Source of the DNA: Pseudorhodobacter wandonensis | GTDB taxonomy: Bacteria > Pseudomonadota > Alphaproteobacteria > Rhodobacterales > Rhodobacteraceae | Direction: 5' to 3' | DNA: 64,000 nucleotides | Assembly: GCF_001202035.1 (NCBI RefSeq) | Contig: NZ_LGHT01000036.1 | Location: forward strand, 62,001 to 126,000 | Shown: one piece after another, positions 1 through 9,674 of the stretch | Layout of the letters: every line of letters starts with the position of its first letter | Position numbering within the stretch: the stretch's first letter is position 1 | Program-made: the position numbers and the translations under genes | The notes under the pieces: model-generated | Database searches by the model: none | The model's input: the letters and a program-made list of their open reading frames with translations, nothing else | What the model was told of the DNA's origin: nothing

Positions 1-1
1 G

Positions 2-214
2 GGCGAGGCTGTGCGCTATGCCTCGGTCCGCCACCCAGACCATGCGGCGAATGTGGCGGTGCTGACCTGTCGGGCATTCGCCAAACCTGCGCCCGTCGCC
101 TTGCAAACATGGCATGTTTTATATTCGGACCTGTTGTTGCGGGCGGTGAATGAGACCGAGGGCAACCGCTATATGCTTGCAGTGAATGACACTGATTTGT
201 CATTTATAACATAG
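2..214 (+). CDS. RES-domain protein, C-terminal fragment (cut by window edge)
   Basis: This reading frame is open from the left edge of the window and ends at a TAG at 212-214, so only about 70 C-terminal residues are visible. The visible start, GEAVRYASVRHPDHAANVAV, fits the conserved RES-domain block (RYxSVRHPxxxNVAVF). RES proteins are NAD+-degrading toxins, usually paired with an upstream Xre/MbcA/ParS-type antitoxin. Any antitoxin would therefore lie outside the window to the left. The catalytic N-terminal part cannot be inspected. The family call rests on one motif block, so confidence is moderate. Confidence 0.6.
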   Translation, partial: GEAVRYASVRHPDHAANVAVLTCRAFAKPAPVALQTWHVLYSDLLLRAVNETEGNRYMLAVNDTDLSFIT

Positions 215-248
215 GTATGCGCTGCACTCTTAATATTTCACATTAAGA

Positions 249-1205
249 TCAGAGCCACTTTTTAAACTTGAAAAACAGATAGGGCAACATGGCAAACGTG
301 ACCATCAGGCCCACGGCATAGGCATAACCATACTCCCATGACAATTCGGGCATATGCGTAAAGTTCATCCCGAAGGTTGACGCGATCAGCGTCGGCGGCA
401 GGAAGATGACCGAGACGACCGAGAAGATTTTGAAAATGCCGTTCTGCTCTATCCCGATAAGGCCTAGCGTGGCATCAAGCAGGAAAGTGATTTTCGAGGC
501 GACGAAATTGGCGTGATCGGTCAGCGATTTCACATCGCTGCCCAAGGTGCGCGCGCGCTCTCGCATATCGGGGCTGGCATCACGCTTGGCCAACAGCTGG
601 CCAAGATAGGTGACGAGCCGTTCAAACGTCAGCAAGCTGTCGCGAATGTTGGAATTGAGGTTGCCCATCTGGCCAATCTTTTCCAGAACCTTTTGATAGT
701 CTTTGCTTGTTCCGCGCTGTTTGGGTTTGAAAAGCTCGCGCGATTCTGAGTCAATCTCGGCGGCGGCACGTTCCAGAATATCGGCCTGCCGGTCGATTAT
801 CGCCTCCATCAGCGCCATAAGGCAGGACTCTGGGCTGTCCATTTCCAGTTTGGTGGCTTGCGCGCGCGGCGGAAAAGAACCGAAGACGCGCGGATTGTGA
901 TAGCGGATGGTGACCAGATGCGAAGGTGTCAGGACAAAGCTGACCGGCCCCATAATCGGGTCGCCGCCATCCGAGTTGGCGGGCAGGATTGCCGTCATAT
1001 AGATGGCGTGATCATAGGTGTAGAGGCGCGAGGAAATCTCGATCTCGTTCATCTCGGCTTGGGTCGGGATGTCGCAGTTCAACACGGCCTCGACTGCGGC
1101 TTCCTCGTCCAGTGTCGGGCTGTCGAGGTCAAGCCAGAGGGCGGTATCTAGCCCGCCTGAATGCGGGGTAAGTACCCCGTTTTGCAGGGAATAGCTGTGG
1201 ATCAT
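249..1205 (-). CDS. corA: CorA-family divalent metal ion transporter
   Basis: A 318-residue protein with the CorA layout: a long charged, helical cytoplasmic N-terminal domain, then two membrane helices at the C-terminus (about 256-278 and 292-312). Between them sits the family signature Gly-Met-Asn at 279-281, in the context STFGMNFTHMPEL, which forms the pore selectivity loop. The very C-terminus is basic (KFKKWL), as in Mg2+/Co2+ channels of this family. The ATG at 1205 has a GAGG box 7 bases upstream. It appears monocistronic. The exact ion (Mg2+, Co2+ or Zn2+) cannot be decided from sequence. Confidence 0.93.
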   Translation of the reverse strand: MIHSYSLQNGVLTPHSGGLDTALWLDLDSPTLDEEAAVEAVLNCDIPTQAEMNEIEISSRLYTYDHAIYMTAILPANSDGGDPIMGPVSFVLTPSHLVTIRYHNPRVFGSFPPRAQATKLEMDSPESCLMALMEAIIDRQADILERAAAEIDSESRELFKPKQRGTSKDYQKVLEKIGQMGNLNSNIRDSLLTFERLVTYLGQLLAKRDASPDMRERARTLGSDVKSLTDHANFVASKITFLLDATLGLIGIEQNGIFKIFSVVSVIFLPPTLIASTFGMNFTHMPELSWEYGYAYAVGLMVTFAMLPYLFFKFKKWL

Positions 1206-1561
1206 GGTGCGCCTCGTGTGTTCGGGTTGGGGTATTGTGACCAGCGGGGCGCGATTGTCACGGGGTTATTTCCGGCCAAGGGCGGTGCGGTTTTGGATAT
1301 GGGCGATTTTCGGCAAAGGTAGGCGTTGGCCGTGGCGCCGGATGATTTCGGCCGCAAGGCGATTTGGCCTGCCGCCCATTTGGCCTGCCGCCCATTTGGC
1401 CTGCCACGGTTGCGCATTTTTGCGCGGCTATCGTGCCGAATATTTACGCGCTTTGCTGCGGCAGTGCAGATCAAGGGGTTGTGATAGGCGGAGGGGGCTT
1501 CACGCTTGGCGCGGCTTGGCCTATCTTATATGCATGGTGTTGAATTTTATGGGGTGGCCCT
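1206..1561. other. Intergenic region between corA and the amidotransferase gene
   Basis: About 356 bases between divergently oriented genes, so it should hold both promoters. The only structure I see is a 16-bp tandem repeat at 1362-1407. An open frame crosses it on the plus strand, but its product is rich in Arg and Trp and resembles no family I know. Confidence 0.5.
1362..1407. repeat. 16-bp tandem repeat, 2.9 copies
   Basis: The unit ATTTGGCCTGCCGCCC occurs at 1362-1377 and 1378-1393 without mismatch. It is followed by a partial third copy at 1394-1407 that diverges in its last bases. It lies in the corA/amidotransferase intergenic region and does not form a strong hairpin. Confidence 0.8.
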
Positions 1562-2362
1562 ATGCGCAATAACCCAGCCAAACGCCCAGTGATCGGGATT
1601 ATTGGCAATATGAATATGTTGAATGACAGCTATCCGGTGCATGCGGGGGGCACGATGAACTCGGCCGCGGTGGCCGAGGTGGCGGGGTGTTTGCCAATCA
1701 TCATTCCGTCGGACCCGGGTTTTGTGAGCGTGGATGAATTGCTGGCGCTGTGCGACGGGTTTTTGCTGACGGGCGGGCGGCCGAATGTGCATCCGTCGGA
1801 ATATGGCGAGGTTGAAACGCCGGCGCATGGTGATTTTGACCGTTGCCGTGATGCGGTGACGCTGCCTTTGGTGCGGGCCTGTGTTGAACGCGGGCAGCCG
1901 TTCATGGGGATTTGCCGCGGCTTTCAAGAGGTGAATGTGGCGATGGGGGGCACGTTGTCGCCCGAGATCCGCGATTTGCCGGGGCGGATGAACCACCGGA
2001 TGCCGCCCGATGGGACGATTGAGGAAAAGTTTGCGCTGCGCCATCCGGTGCGGTTTACCGCAGGTGGGGTGTTTGCGGGATTGATGGGCGCGGATGAGGT
2101 GATGACCAATACGCTGCACGGGCAAGGGATTTGCAGACCGGGTGCGCGGGTGGTGATTGACGGGCTGGCGCCGGATGGCACGCCCGAGGCGATTTATATC
2201 AAGGATGCGCCCGGGTTTACCCTGTCGGTGCAATGGCATCCTGAATGGAATGCGGCGGCAGACCCGGTGTCGCGGCCTTTGTTCACGGCGTTCGGGGCGG
2301 CGGCGGCGGCTTGGGCGGCGGGGCAGCGGCCGCCTGTGGCGCGGGCTTTGGCAGGGGCCTGA
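1562..2362 (+). CDS. Class I glutamine amidotransferase-like hydrolase (peptidase C26, gamma-glutamyl-GABA hydrolase type)
   Basis: A 266-residue protein of the peptidase C26 / PuuD group, which hydrolyses gamma-glutamyl bonds, for example gamma-glutamyl-GABA in putrescine breakdown. The nucleophile elbow GICRGFQ places the catalytic cysteine at 118, and the His-Glu part of the triad is in QWHPEW (His226, Glu228). The GGRPNVHP block near 71-78 is typical of the family. It stands alone between corA and a convergent L,D-transpeptidase gene, with a shared terminator at 2385-2415. No puuA, puuB or puuC genes are nearby, so a putrescine role is only a family-level guess. Confidence 0.85.
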   Translation: MRNNPAKRPVIGIIGNMNMLNDSYPVHAGGTMNSAAVAEVAGCLPIIIPSDPGFVSVDELLALCDGFLLTGGRPNVHPSEYGEVETPAHGDFDRCRDAVTLPLVRACVERGQPFMGICRGFQEVNVAMGGTLSPEIRDLPGRMNHRMPPDGTIEEKFALRHPVRFTAGGVFAGLMGADEVMTNTLHGQGICRPGARVVIDGLAPDGTPEAIYIKDAPGFTLSVQWHPEWNAAADPVSRPLFTAFGAAAAAWAAGQRPPVARALAGA

Positions 2363-2384
2363 GGTTGGCGGCTTGGTGAATAGC

Positions 2385-2415
2385 AAAACGGCGGGTCGAT
2401 TTGACCCGCCGTTTT
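2385..2415. terminator. Bidirectional intrinsic terminator
   Basis: A perfect 13-bp stem (AAAACGGCGGGTC at 2385-2397 and its complement at 2403-2415) with a 5-base loop. A-tract and T-tract flanks make it work in both directions. It sits between the convergent amidotransferase and L,D-transpeptidase genes. Confidence 0.93.
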
Positions 2416-2435
2416 TCTTTGGCCTTGGCAGAGGC

Positions 2436-3323
2436 TTACTGGGTAACGGGCGTCGCTGTTTCGGGGGCCACAACCAAAGGCAGGACAGGTGCTGCGGTAC
2501 CCGTGGTTGACGGGGTTTCAACAGCTGTCGTTGCCGGCTCGGGCTGATAGGTGACGGTTTTGATCTCAAGCTCGGGCACGACGGGGGTCGCTACGGGTTT
2601 TACCGTTTGCTTTGGCTTTGGCGGGGTCGGAATTTTCAGACCCTTGGGGATCGAGCCGTCAGCGTTGAGCACCAGAACCGTTGCGCCGGGCTGCACGCGG
2701 GTGTTCAGGTCGATCACGTCTTGCTGGATCATGCGGATACAACCCGACGAGGCGTTCTTGCCGATAGACCACCAATCGGGGGTGCCGTGGATGCGGTAGC
2801 CATAGTCGCGCCCACCGGACAGCAGGTAAATCGCACGGGCGCCAAGCGGGTTGGTCGGGCCGCCGGGCTGGCCGTCTTTCCACTTTTCCAATTCGGGTTT
2901 GCGGGCGATCATTTCTTTGGGCGGCGTCCAGGTCGGCCAGTTTTTGGTCTCGGACACCACGGCCTCACCCGCCCATTCAAAGCCGGCTTTGCCGACCGAG
3001 ATGCCATAGCGGATGGCCTTGTTCTTGCCGGTGACAAAGTAAAGGAACTTTTGGCCGGGGTGAATGATGATCGAGCCTGCGGGCCGGTCGGTTTGATAGG
3101 CAACCTCTTGGCGGCGGTAGGCCGTGGGCAATTTATCCAGCGGAATGGCAGGTACCTGAATTGTGCCATCCATTTTGGCGACATAGACGGTATCTGCCCC
3201 GGCGACGGCGGCGGTCGGGGCACTGGCTGTTGGCGTATCTTGATGCGGGACGCATGCCGAAAGAACAAAGCCGAGAGCGACCGGAAGGCCCGCGTAACGT
3301 AGAGTAGAACTGAATGAGCGCAT
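2436..3323 (-). CDS. L,D-transpeptidase (YkuD domain), lipoprotein
   Basis: A 295-residue exported protein. The N-terminus is a signal peptide ending in a lipobox (FVLSAC, lipidated Cys24), followed by a low-complexity Ala/Thr linker. The YkuD domain spans roughly residues 80-210 and carries the catalytic pattern: His179 in YRIHG, and Ser-Gly-Cys-Ile-Arg with nucleophile Cys195 and Arg197. Such enzymes make 3-3 peptidoglycan cross-links or attach proteins to the wall. The tail (about 230-295) is rich in Pro, Thr and Val and probably extends into the periplasm. I chose the ATG at 3323 over the preceding TTG because of AAAGGT spacing. Confidence 0.9.
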   Translation of the reverse strand: MRSFSSTLRYAGLPVALGFVLSACVPHQDTPTASAPTAAVAGADTVYVAKMDGTIQVPAIPLDKLPTAYRRQEVAYQTDRPAGSIIIHPGQKFLYFVTGKNKAIRYGISVGKAGFEWAGEAVVSETKNWPTWTPPKEMIARKPELEKWKDGQPGGPTNPLGARAIYLLSGGRDYGYRIHGTPDWWSIGKNASSGCIRMIQQDVIDLNTRVQPGATVLVLNADGSIPKGLKIPTPPKPKQTVKPVATPVVPELEIKTVTYQPEPATTAVETPSTTGTAAPVLPLVVAPETATPVTQ

Positions 3324-3459
3324 CAAAACTTACCTTTACAATGCCGCCTGGGGCGGATTTCCGTATCATTTCAATCGATAGAACAAAGAAAACCGTGGGT
3401 CAAAGGTGATCGGCGCAAAAAATGGCCAGAGTTGGGCCGATCCGCGGCTTTTCGCGTGT

Positions 3460-4308
3460 TCAGAGCGTGGTTCGCAGGTGCCAAAGCTCTGGGAACAGCT
3501 CGGTATCGAGCATTTTGCGCAGATATTGCACGCCAGATGTCCCACCTGTGCCGCGCTTGAAGCCGATGATCCGTTCGACCGTTGTGACGTGATTAAAGCG
3601 CCAGCGCCGGAAATAATCTTCGAAATCAACGAGTTTCTCGGCTAGCTCATAGGCCTCCCAATAGGTTTCGGGGGCGCGGTAGACGGTTTCCCACACCGAT
3701 TGCACGGCGGCATTGGCGATCCATGGCTGCGTCAGGTCGCGGTCGATCACGTCTTTGGGAACAGGCAGGCCAGTGCGATATAAATAGCGCAGTGCTGCGT
3801 CATAAAGGCTTGGGCGTGCCAGCTCGGCGGTCAGTTGGGCGGTGTAATCGGCGCGATGCGCGTGTGGGCGCAGCATGGCAGGGTTGCGGTTGCCAACGGC
3901 AAATTCGATCAGCCGGTACTGGTGGCTTTGAAAGCCCGAGGACTGGCCGAGGCCATCGCGAAAGCGGGTGTATTCGGACGGGGTCATGGTGCGCAGCACA
4001 TCCCATGCCGAGTTGAGCTGTTCAAAGATGCGCGAAATGCGGGCGAGCATTTTGAACGCCTCGCGCGGGCGGTCGTTTGCGATGCAGGTGCGGGCGGCAT
4101 CAAGTTCGTGCAGGGCGAGGCGCATCCAGAGTTCTGAGGTTTGGTGCTGGATGATGAAGAGCATTTCATCATGTGCATCGGTGGCCGGGTTTTGCGCATT
4201 CAGGATTGCGTCGATGGCGAGGTAGTCGCCGTAAGACATGCGGCCGTCAAAAGACATTTCGGCGCCGTCTGTTTCAGGGTCGAGCGGGGTGGTGTAGGGG
4301 CATTTCAT
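3460..4308 (-). CDS. kynA: Tryptophan 2,3-dioxygenase
   Basis: A 282-residue haem dioxygenase that opens the indole ring of L-tryptophan to N-formylkynurenine. Active-site residues fall at the numbering I recall for the Xanthomonas enzyme: His55 (FIIQHQTSE), Tyr113 and Arg117 (SEYTRFR), Ser124, Tyr131, haem ligand His240 (RFNHVTTVE) and Thr254 (KRGTGGT). The ATG at 4308 has GGAGA upstream. kynU lies 267 bases upstream on the same strand, so both are probably co-expressed. No kynB (formamidase) gene is in the window. Confidence 0.97.
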   Translation of the reverse strand: MKCPYTTPLDPETDGAEMSFDGRMSYGDYLAIDAILNAQNPATDAHDEMLFIIQHQTSELWMRLALHELDAARTCIANDRPREAFKMLARISRIFEQLNSAWDVLRTMTPSEYTRFRDGLGQSSGFQSHQYRLIEFAVGNRNPAMLRPHAHRADYTAQLTAELARPSLYDAALRYLYRTGLPVPKDVIDRDLTQPWIANAAVQSVWETVYRAPETYWEAYELAEKLVDFEDYFRRWRFNHVTTVERIIGFKRGTGGTSGVQYLRKMLDTELFPELWHLRTTL

Positions 4309-4516
4309 CGGGGATCTCCGGTTGTGAAAAGGGCAAGAAACGGGTCAAGAGAACCCGATTTTTGCTGTAGGTACCGAAGAGGCAGCCATGCACCGCCAGA
4401 GACCCGCCCAGCCCGACGGTCTGCACAGAGGCAGGCGGAGGGTGGAATGGCGGGCAAGGTTTGTCGTCACCCGATCTGGCGCAAACCCGGCGAAGGTGCT
4501 GGCGGCGATGCCGGAT

Positions 4517-4538
4517 AGGTATTTGGGCCAAGATGAAA
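4517..4538 (+). repeat. Copy of the AGGTATTT-CCAAGATGAAA repeat half-element
   Basis: A 22-base sequence in the kynA-kynU gap that matches the left arm of the palindromic element after dctD (39603-39624), with two or three differences. A weaker relative lies at 24007-24028. Here no matching right arm follows, so it is a half-element. Confidence 0.6.
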
Positions 4539-4575
4539 TCAGGTGCGGCATTTGCGTGACTGTGGTTTCAGAGGG

Positions 4576-5772
4576 TCAGGTGACTTTGGCGCGGGTTTTA
4601 TATTCGGCGCGGTCCCAGAGTGATTTATCCATGATCTCGGCAAGGATTTTGACGGCGTTGTCGACATCTTGTTCCGAAATATAAAGCGGTGTGAAGCCGA
4701 AGCGCAGGATGTCGGGGGCGCGGAAGTCGCCGATGACGCCTTGGGCAATGCAGGCCTGCATGATCGCATAGCCCTGTGGGTGGCGGAACGAGGCTTGCGA
4801 GCCGCGGTGTTGGCCATCGCGAGGCGAGGCGAGGGAGAGGGTAGGGCAGGTAGCCTCGACCCCCGCGATAAAGCGGTCGGTCAGCGCGATGGATTGGGCG
4901 CGAACGTCCATCATGTCGGCCTGATCCCAGATGTCGAGCGAGGCCTCGAGCGCTGCTAGTTGCAAAACGGGGGGGGTGCCGACGCGCATACGCTCGATAC
5001 CGGCGCCGGGTTGGTAATCGAGATCGAAGGCAAAGGGGGCGGCGTGGCCGAGCCAGCCGGAAAGGGCCGGGCGGGCGGTTTGCTGGTGGCGCGGGGCGAC
5101 ATAGATGAAAGCGGGGCCGCCGGGGCCGGAGTTGAGGTATTTATAGGTGCAGCCGACGGCGAAATCGGCTTTGCATTGCGCGAGGTGGACGGGCAGGGCG
5201 CCTGCGGAATGGGCCAGATCCCAGACGGTGAGCGCGCCGTGTTGATGCGCGCGTTCGGTGATGGCCTGCATGTCATGTTTGCGGCCGGTGCGGTAATCAA
5301 CCTCGGTGATCAGGGTCACAGCGATGGTGTCATCGATGGCATCCAGCACATCCTCGGGGGCGACGGTTTTCAGCGTGTAGTCGGGGCCGAGTGTGCGGCA
5401 AAGGCCGGTGGCCATGTAAAGATCGGAGGGGAAGTTGCCGGTATCGGACAGAATCACGCGGCGGCCGGGGTTCATTTCCAGTGCCGAGGCAAGGGCCTGG
5501 TAGACCTTGATCGACAGCGTGTCGCCCATGACGACCGAACCGGGCTCGGCGCCGATAAGCCGCGCGATGCGGTCACCGATAGTTGAGGGTTGCGCCATCC
5601 AGCCGGCTTTATTCCAGCCGGTGATCAGCATTTGGCCCCATTCCTCGGTGATGGTTTTGGCAACACGCGCGGCGGCTGCCTTTGGCAGGGGGCCGAGCGA
5701 GTTGCCATCAAGGTAGATCACGCCTTTGGGCAGGTCGAACTGTGCGCGAAGGCTGGTGAAATCGGTTGGCAT
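4576..5772 (-). CDS. kynU: Kynureninase
   Basis: A 398-residue PLP enzyme that cleaves kynurenine to anthranilate and alanine. The PLP lysine is Lys211 in CTYKYLNSGPGGPAF, and Asp185 in VWDLAHSAGA contacts the cofactor. The N-terminal LDGNSLGPLP block and the substrate loop TGWNKAGW are characteristic. The frame stays open far upstream, but conservation begins at MPTDF, so the ATG at 5772 is the start. With kynA downstream it gives tryptophan to anthranilate except for the formamidase step, which must be encoded elsewhere or supplied by another hydrolase. Confidence 0.96.
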   Translation of the reverse strand: MPTDFTSLRAQFDLPKGVIYLDGNSLGPLPKAAAARVAKTITEEWGQMLITGWNKAGWMAQPSTIGDRIARLIGAEPGSVVMGDTLSIKVYQALASALEMNPGRRVILSDTGNFPSDLYMATGLCRTLGPDYTLKTVAPEDVLDAIDDTIAVTLITEVDYRTGRKHDMQAITERAHQHGALTVWDLAHSAGALPVHLAQCKADFAVGCTYKYLNSGPGGPAFIYVAPRHQQTARPALSGWLGHAAPFAFDLDYQPGAGIERMRVGTPPVLQLAALEASLDIWDQADMMDVRAQSIALTDRFIAGVEATCPTLSLASPRDGQHRGSQASFRHPQGYAIMQACIAQGVIGDFRAPDILRFGFTPLYISEQDVDNAVKILAEIMDKSLWDRAEYKTRAKVT

Positions 5773-5847
5773 GGGGCATCCTTTGTGGGCTATTGGCGCA
5801 TTGAAACGGTTTGGTGCCGTCGCAGCAAGCCAAAAGATGGATGAGGT

Positions 5848-6294
5848 ATGAGACTGTTGTTTGATTGGCCACCGGTTTGGACGGGGGCGTTCTTGGTGCT
5901 GGTTTGGGCGCTGGCGCGGGCCTTGCCTTTGGCCGTTTTTGGCGTGGCGGGCGATGTGGGGGGCGGGCTGTTGGTGCTGGCTGGCTTGGCGCTGATGGTG
6001 CTGGCCGTGTGGGAAATGGGGCGGGCACGCACAACGGTTATTCCCCGGCGCGTTGCGAGCCGTTTGGTCACTTCGGGGGTGTTTCGCTATAGCCGCAACC
6101 CGATCTATCTGGGCGATGCGCTGGTGCTGATGGGGGCCTGTCTGATTTTGGACAGCGTCTTGGGGCTGGCCTTGCTGCCCTTGTTTGTGCGCATCATCAA
6201 TGTGCGGTTCATCGAAGGCGAAGAATCCCATTTGCAACAAGCCTTTGGCGTGGAATACACCAAGTGGAGCGGGCAGGTGCGTCGCTGGTTGTGA
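5848..6294 (+). CDS. Isoprenylcysteine carboxyl methyltransferase-like membrane protein
   Basis: A 148-residue protein with several hydrophobic helices and the ICMT/PEMT-type block TSGVFRYSRNPIYLGD (about 73-88), which binds S-adenosylmethionine in this superfamily. The C-terminal Glu-Glu and the YTKWSGQVRRWL ending also fit. Bacterial members methylate unknown membrane or lipid substrates. Start ATG at 5848 with GAGGT immediately upstream. It is divergent from kynU and separated from pntA by a 180-base promoter region, so it is probably transcribed alone. Confidence 0.82.
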   Translation: MRLLFDWPPVWTGAFLVLVWALARALPLAVFGVAGDVGGGLLVLAGLALMVLAVWEMGRARTTVIPRRVASRLVTSGVFRYSRNPIYLGDALVLMGACLILDSVLGLALLPLFVRIINVRFIEGEESHLQQAFGVEYTKWSGQVRRWL

Positions 6295-6391
6295 AACCGC
6301 AATTTTCGGTTGGGCGTTTTCGCCGCGTAACATGATTGCGGGGTTGAAATGGCGCAGATGCGTGCCAGTATGGCGCAATTGTGATGCCGAC

Positions 6392-6420
6392 TTGTGATTT
6401 TTTGTTAAGCGGTGTTATAG
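6392..6420 (+). promoter_or_regulatory. Possible sigma-70 promoter of pntAB
   Basis: TTGTGA at 6392-6397 and TTATAG at 6415-6420, separated by 17 bases, about 60 bases upstream of the pntA start. The spacing is ideal and the hexamers are near consensus. No experimental evidence. Confidence 0.4.
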
Positions 6421-6478
6421 GAAACAGGAAACACTGACCTGACGCTTTACGTAGCGTTACATATGGGGGGAGAAGCTG

Positions 6479-8056
6479 TTGAAGATTGGGGCACCCAAGG
6501 AAATTCTTGAGGGCGAAGCACGCGTTGCGATGACGCCCGATTCGGCCAAACTGCTGCAAAAGCTGGGTCATACATGCGTGATCGAATCCGGGGCCGGTGC
6601 GCTGGCCGGGTTTTCGGACAAGGCCTATGCGGATGCGGGCGTCGAAGTGGTGAAAACCGCCGCTGCCTTGTACAAAACAGCCGATATCGTTGTGAAAGTG
6701 CGCGGGCCAGAGCCGAAAGAAGCCAAGCTTTTGCGTGATGGCCAGACGCTGATCTCGTTCTTTTGGCCGGCGCAGAATGCCGACCTGCTGGAGCAGATGA
6801 AGGCGCAAGGCACCACAGCGATTGCGATGGATATGGTGCCGCGCATCAGCCGTGCGCAGAAAATGGACGCCCTGTCGTCGATGGCCAATATCGCGGGCTA
6901 CCGTGCGGTGATTGAGGCGGGCAACAACTTTGGCCGATTCTTTACCGGTCAGGTGACGGCTGCGGGTAAGGTGCCGCCGGCCAAGGTGTTGGTTGTGGGC
7001 GCGGGCGTGGCCGGTTTGGCCGCGATTGGTACCGCGACGTCATTGGGTGCGATTACCTATGCGTTTGACGTGCGGCCCGAAGTGGCCGAGCAGATTGAAT
7101 CGATGGGCGCCGAGTTTGTGTACCTTGAGTTCGATGCAAGCGAATTGCCCGATGGGGCGGCGACGGGCGGCTATGCTGCGCCTTCGACGCCGGAGTTCCA
7201 AGCCAAGCAGCTGGCGAAATTCCGCGAGCTGGCCCCCGATATCGACATTGTTATCACCACAGCCCTGATCCCCGGACGGCCTGCGCCGAAACTGTGGACC
7301 AAGGATATGGTTGAGATGATGAAGCCGGGTTCGGTTATCATCGACCTTGCGGCCGAGCGTGGCGGCAACTGCGATCTGACTGTGGCAGACCAAAAGATTG
7401 TCACCGAGAATGGCGTGACGATTGTCGGCTATACCGATTTCCCAAGCCGGATGGCGGCGCAGTCTTCGACGCTGTATTCCAACAACATCCGCCATATGAT
7501 TGCCGATCTGACACCGGGCAAGGACGGCGTTATCAACCAGAATATGGAAGATGACGTGATCCGCGGCGCGACAGTGGCGCATAAGGGCGAGATTACCTTC
7601 CCGCCGCCGCCGCCAAAAGTGGCTGCGATTGCGGTGCAAAAGCCGAAAGAAAAGGTGAAAGAGCTGACGCCCGAGGAACGGCGCGCCAAAGAGGTTGCGG
7701 CCTTTAAGGCACAGACGCGCACGCAAGTCGGGCTGTTGGCTGTTAGTGGTGGTTTGCTATTGTTGGCGGGGGCGTTCACCCCTGCAAGCTTTATGTCGCA
7801 TTTTATCGTGTTTGTGCTGGCCTGCTATGTTGGTTTCCAGGTTATCTGGAACGTCAGCCACAGTCTGCACACGCCGCTGATGGCGATTACCAACGCGATT
7901 TCCTCGATCATCATTCTGGGCGCGTTGCTGCAAATCGGGTCTGGCAGCTGGCTTGTTGTGATTTTGGCAAGTCTTTCGGTTTTGATGGCCGGGATCAACA
8001 TTTTCGGCGGTTTCATGGTGACACGGCGTATGCTCGCCATGTTCCAAAAGTCGTAA
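6479..8056 (+). CDS. pntA: NAD(P) transhydrogenase subunit alpha
   Basis: A 525-residue subunit of the proton-translocating transhydrogenase, which drives NADPH formation from NADH using the proton gradient. The N-terminal two thirds is the NAD-binding dI domain (KIGAPKE start, Rossmann block [15 protein letters not shown] near 173-187). A proline-rich and charged linker (about 370-405) leads to four C-terminal membrane helices. The subunit is therefore the fused alpha form, not the split PntAA/PntAB form of some relatives. Start codon is TTG at 6479, supported by a GGGGGGAG box upstream and by the conserved KIGAPKE start. pntB follows 15 bases later. Confidence 0.97.
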   Translation: MKIGAPKEILEGEARVAMTPDSAKLLQKLGHTCVIESGAGALAGFSDKAYADAGVEVVKTAAALYKTADIVVKVRGPEPKEAKLLRDGQTLISFFWPAQNADLLEQMKAQGTTAIAMDMVPRISRAQKMDALSSMANIAGYRAVIEAGNNFGRFFTGQVTAAGKVPPAKVLVVGAGVAGLAAIGTATSLGAITYAFDVRPEVAEQIESMGAEFVYLEFDASELPDGAATGGYAAPSTPEFQAKQLAKFRELAPDIDIVITTALIPGRPAPKLWTKDMVEMMKPGSVIIDLAAERGGNCDLTVADQKIVTENGVTIVGYTDFPSRMAAQSSTLYSNNIRHMIADLTPGKDGVINQNMEDDVIRGATVAHKGEITFPPPPPKVAAIAVQKPKEKVKELTPEERRAKEVAAFKAQTRTQVGLLAVSGGLLLLAGAFTPASFMSHFIVFVLACYVGFQVIWNVSHSLHTPLMAITNAISSIIILGALLQIGSGSWLVVILASLSVLMAGINIFGGFMVTRRMLAMFQKS

Positions 8057-8071
8057 GCGGAGGCGGATAAT

Positions 8072-9505
8072 ATGGAATATGGTTTTACAACAGCCGCTTA
8101 TGTTGTCGCAGCCGTGCTGTTCATTCAGTCGCTCGGCGGGCTTTCGGGGCAAGAAAGCGCCAAGCGCGCGGTGTGGTACGGGATTGTGGGCATGGCTTTG
8201 GCCGTGCTGGCAACCGTTACCGGGCCGGGGGCTGGCAATTGGGTTCTGTCACTTGTGATGATCGCGATCGGTGGCAGCATCGGTTGGGTTGTCGCACAGC
8301 GCGTGCAGATGACAGAGATGCCGCAGCTTGTGGCGGCCATGCACTCTCTGGTTGGTTTGGCTGCGGTGTTCATCGGCTATAACGCGCATCTGGAGGCGGC
8401 CTTTGTTGCGGGCACGCCCGAAGACCAGCGCCACCTGCTGGAAGGCTTTGCCGCTATTTTGGCGCATAAAGCCCCGGTTGAGCTGACGATTTTGCGCATC
8501 GAGGTGTTCCTTGGCGTGTTTATCGGGGCTGTTACCTTTACCGGTTCGGTCATTGCCTATGGCAAGCTTGCGGGTAAAGTGGACGGCAAAGCGAAAAAGC
8601 TGCCCGGCGGTCATTTGCTGAACGCAGGTGCGGCGCTGGGTTCGGTGCTGATGCTGGTGATTTACCTGCAAACGGCCTCGGTCATGGCGTTGATCGTGAT
8701 GACGCTGTTGGCGTTTTTCATCGGCTATCATCTGATCATGGGCATTGGCGGTGCCGATATGCCGGTGGTTGTGTCGATGTTGAACAGCTATTCCGGCTGG
8801 GCGGCGGCGGCGATTGGTTTCTCGCTGTCGAATGACTTGCTGATCGTTGTGGGTGCGCTTGTCGGCTCCTCCGGTGCGATCCTGTCCTATATCATGTGTA
8901 AGGCGATGAACCGGTCGTTCATTTCGGTTATCCTTGGTGGCTTTGGTAGCACCACGGGCCCTGCGATGGAAATCAGTGGCGAGCAGATCGCGATTGATAC
9001 CGACGGTGTTGCGGCAGCCTTGAACGAGGCCGATAGCATTGTGATTATTCCGGGCTATGGCATGGCTGTTGCGCAAGCGCAGCAGGCGGTGTCTGAGTTG
9101 ACACGCAAGCTGCGGGCCAAGGGTAAGAACGTGCGCTTTGCCATTCACCCTGTTGCGGGGCGTCTGCCGGGCCATATGAACGTGCTCTTGGCCGAGGCGA
9201 AGGTGCCTTATGACATCGTGCTGGAGATGGACGAGATCAACGAGGATTTCCCGTCAACGGATGTGGCGATTGTTATCGGGTCCAACGACATCGTGAACCC
9301 CGCCGCGCAAGAAGACCCCAACAGCCCGATTGCCGGTATGCCGGTGTTGGAATGCTGGAAGGCGAAACAGGTATTTGTTTCCAAGCGCGGTCAGGGTACG
9401 GGCTATTCGGGCATTGAGAACCCGCTGTTTTACAAGGAAAACACGCGGATGTTCTATGGCGACGCCAAGAAGTCGCTTGATGCTTTGCTGCCGTTGATCG
9501 ACTGA
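8072..9505 (+). CDS. pntB: NAD(P) transhydrogenase subunit beta
   Basis: A 477-residue partner of PntA. About the first 270 residues form multiple membrane helices that carry the proton channel. The C-terminal dIII domain binds NADP(H): the [13 protein letters not shown] nucleotide-binding block and the terminal [16 protein letters not shown] block are both intact. It follows pntA in the same operon with a GGAGG box in the short spacer and ends at a strong terminator (9525-9556). The pair is complete. Confidence 0.98.
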   Translation: MEYGFTTAAYVVAAVLFIQSLGGLSGQESAKRAVWYGIVGMALAVLATVTGPGAGNWVLSLVMIAIGGSIGWVVAQRVQMTEMPQLVAAMHSLVGLAAVFIGYNAHLEAAFVAGTPEDQRHLLEGFAAILAHKAPVELTILRIEVFLGVFIGAVTFTGSVIAYGKLAGKVDGKAKKLPGGHLLNAGAALGSVLMLVIYLQTASVMALIVMTLLAFFIGYHLIMGIGGADMPVVVSMLNSYSGWAAAAIGFSLSNDLLIVVGALVGSSGAILSYIMCKAMNRSFISVILGGFGSTTGPAMEISGEQIAIDTDGVAAALNEADSIVIIPGYGMAVAQAQQAVSELTRKLRAKGKNVRFAIHPVAGRLPGHMNVLLAEAKVPYDIVLEMDEINEDFPSTDVAIVIGSNDIVNPAAQEDPNSPIAGMPVLECWKAKQVFVSKRGQGTGYSGIENPLFYKENTRMFYGDAKKSLDALLPLID

Positions 9506-9524
9506 TCTGTGGTGCCATTATGAT

Positions 9525-9556
9525 AAAACGCCCCGCTGGAAACGGCGGGGCGTTTT
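9525..9556 (+). terminator. Intrinsic terminator of pntAB
   Basis: A 12-bp perfect stem (AAAACGCCCCGC at 9525-9536 with its complement at 9545-9556), an 8-base loop and a T-tract, 20 bases after the pntB stop. Confidence 0.92.
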
Positions 9557-9674
9557 GCATTTGGGCGTTGCGGATTTACCAGTGTACCATTGCGCACTGA
9601 TTTGGCAGCCGTCTGGGAATTTACAAATCGCCGCGCAGCCCCTTTGCTGTGGTCAAGGCAACCCCGAGGACTCT

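Noticed and set aside
1362-1407. Possible CRISPR array
   Set aside because: The units are directly adjacent with no spacers and only about three copies; it is a simple tandem repeat. No cas genes are in the window.
1204-1572. Possible small gene between corA and the amidotransferase gene
   Set aside because: Arg/Trp-rich product, no ribosome-binding site, and it contains the tandem repeat; likely non-coding.
1547-2569. A 340-codon minus-strand open frame opposite the amidotransferase gene
   Set aside because: Very rich in Arg, Pro and His, no conserved motif, and it covers a well-conserved gene and its terminator.
5773-6378. N-terminal extension of kynU
   Set aside because: The extra 200 residues run antisense to the methyltransferase-like gene and have unusual composition; kynureninase homology starts at the ATG at 5772.
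8249-9175. A long minus-strand open frame opposite pntB
   Set aside because: Antisense to an intact pntB with full motifs; composition is Arg/His/Gln-rich and non-protein-like.
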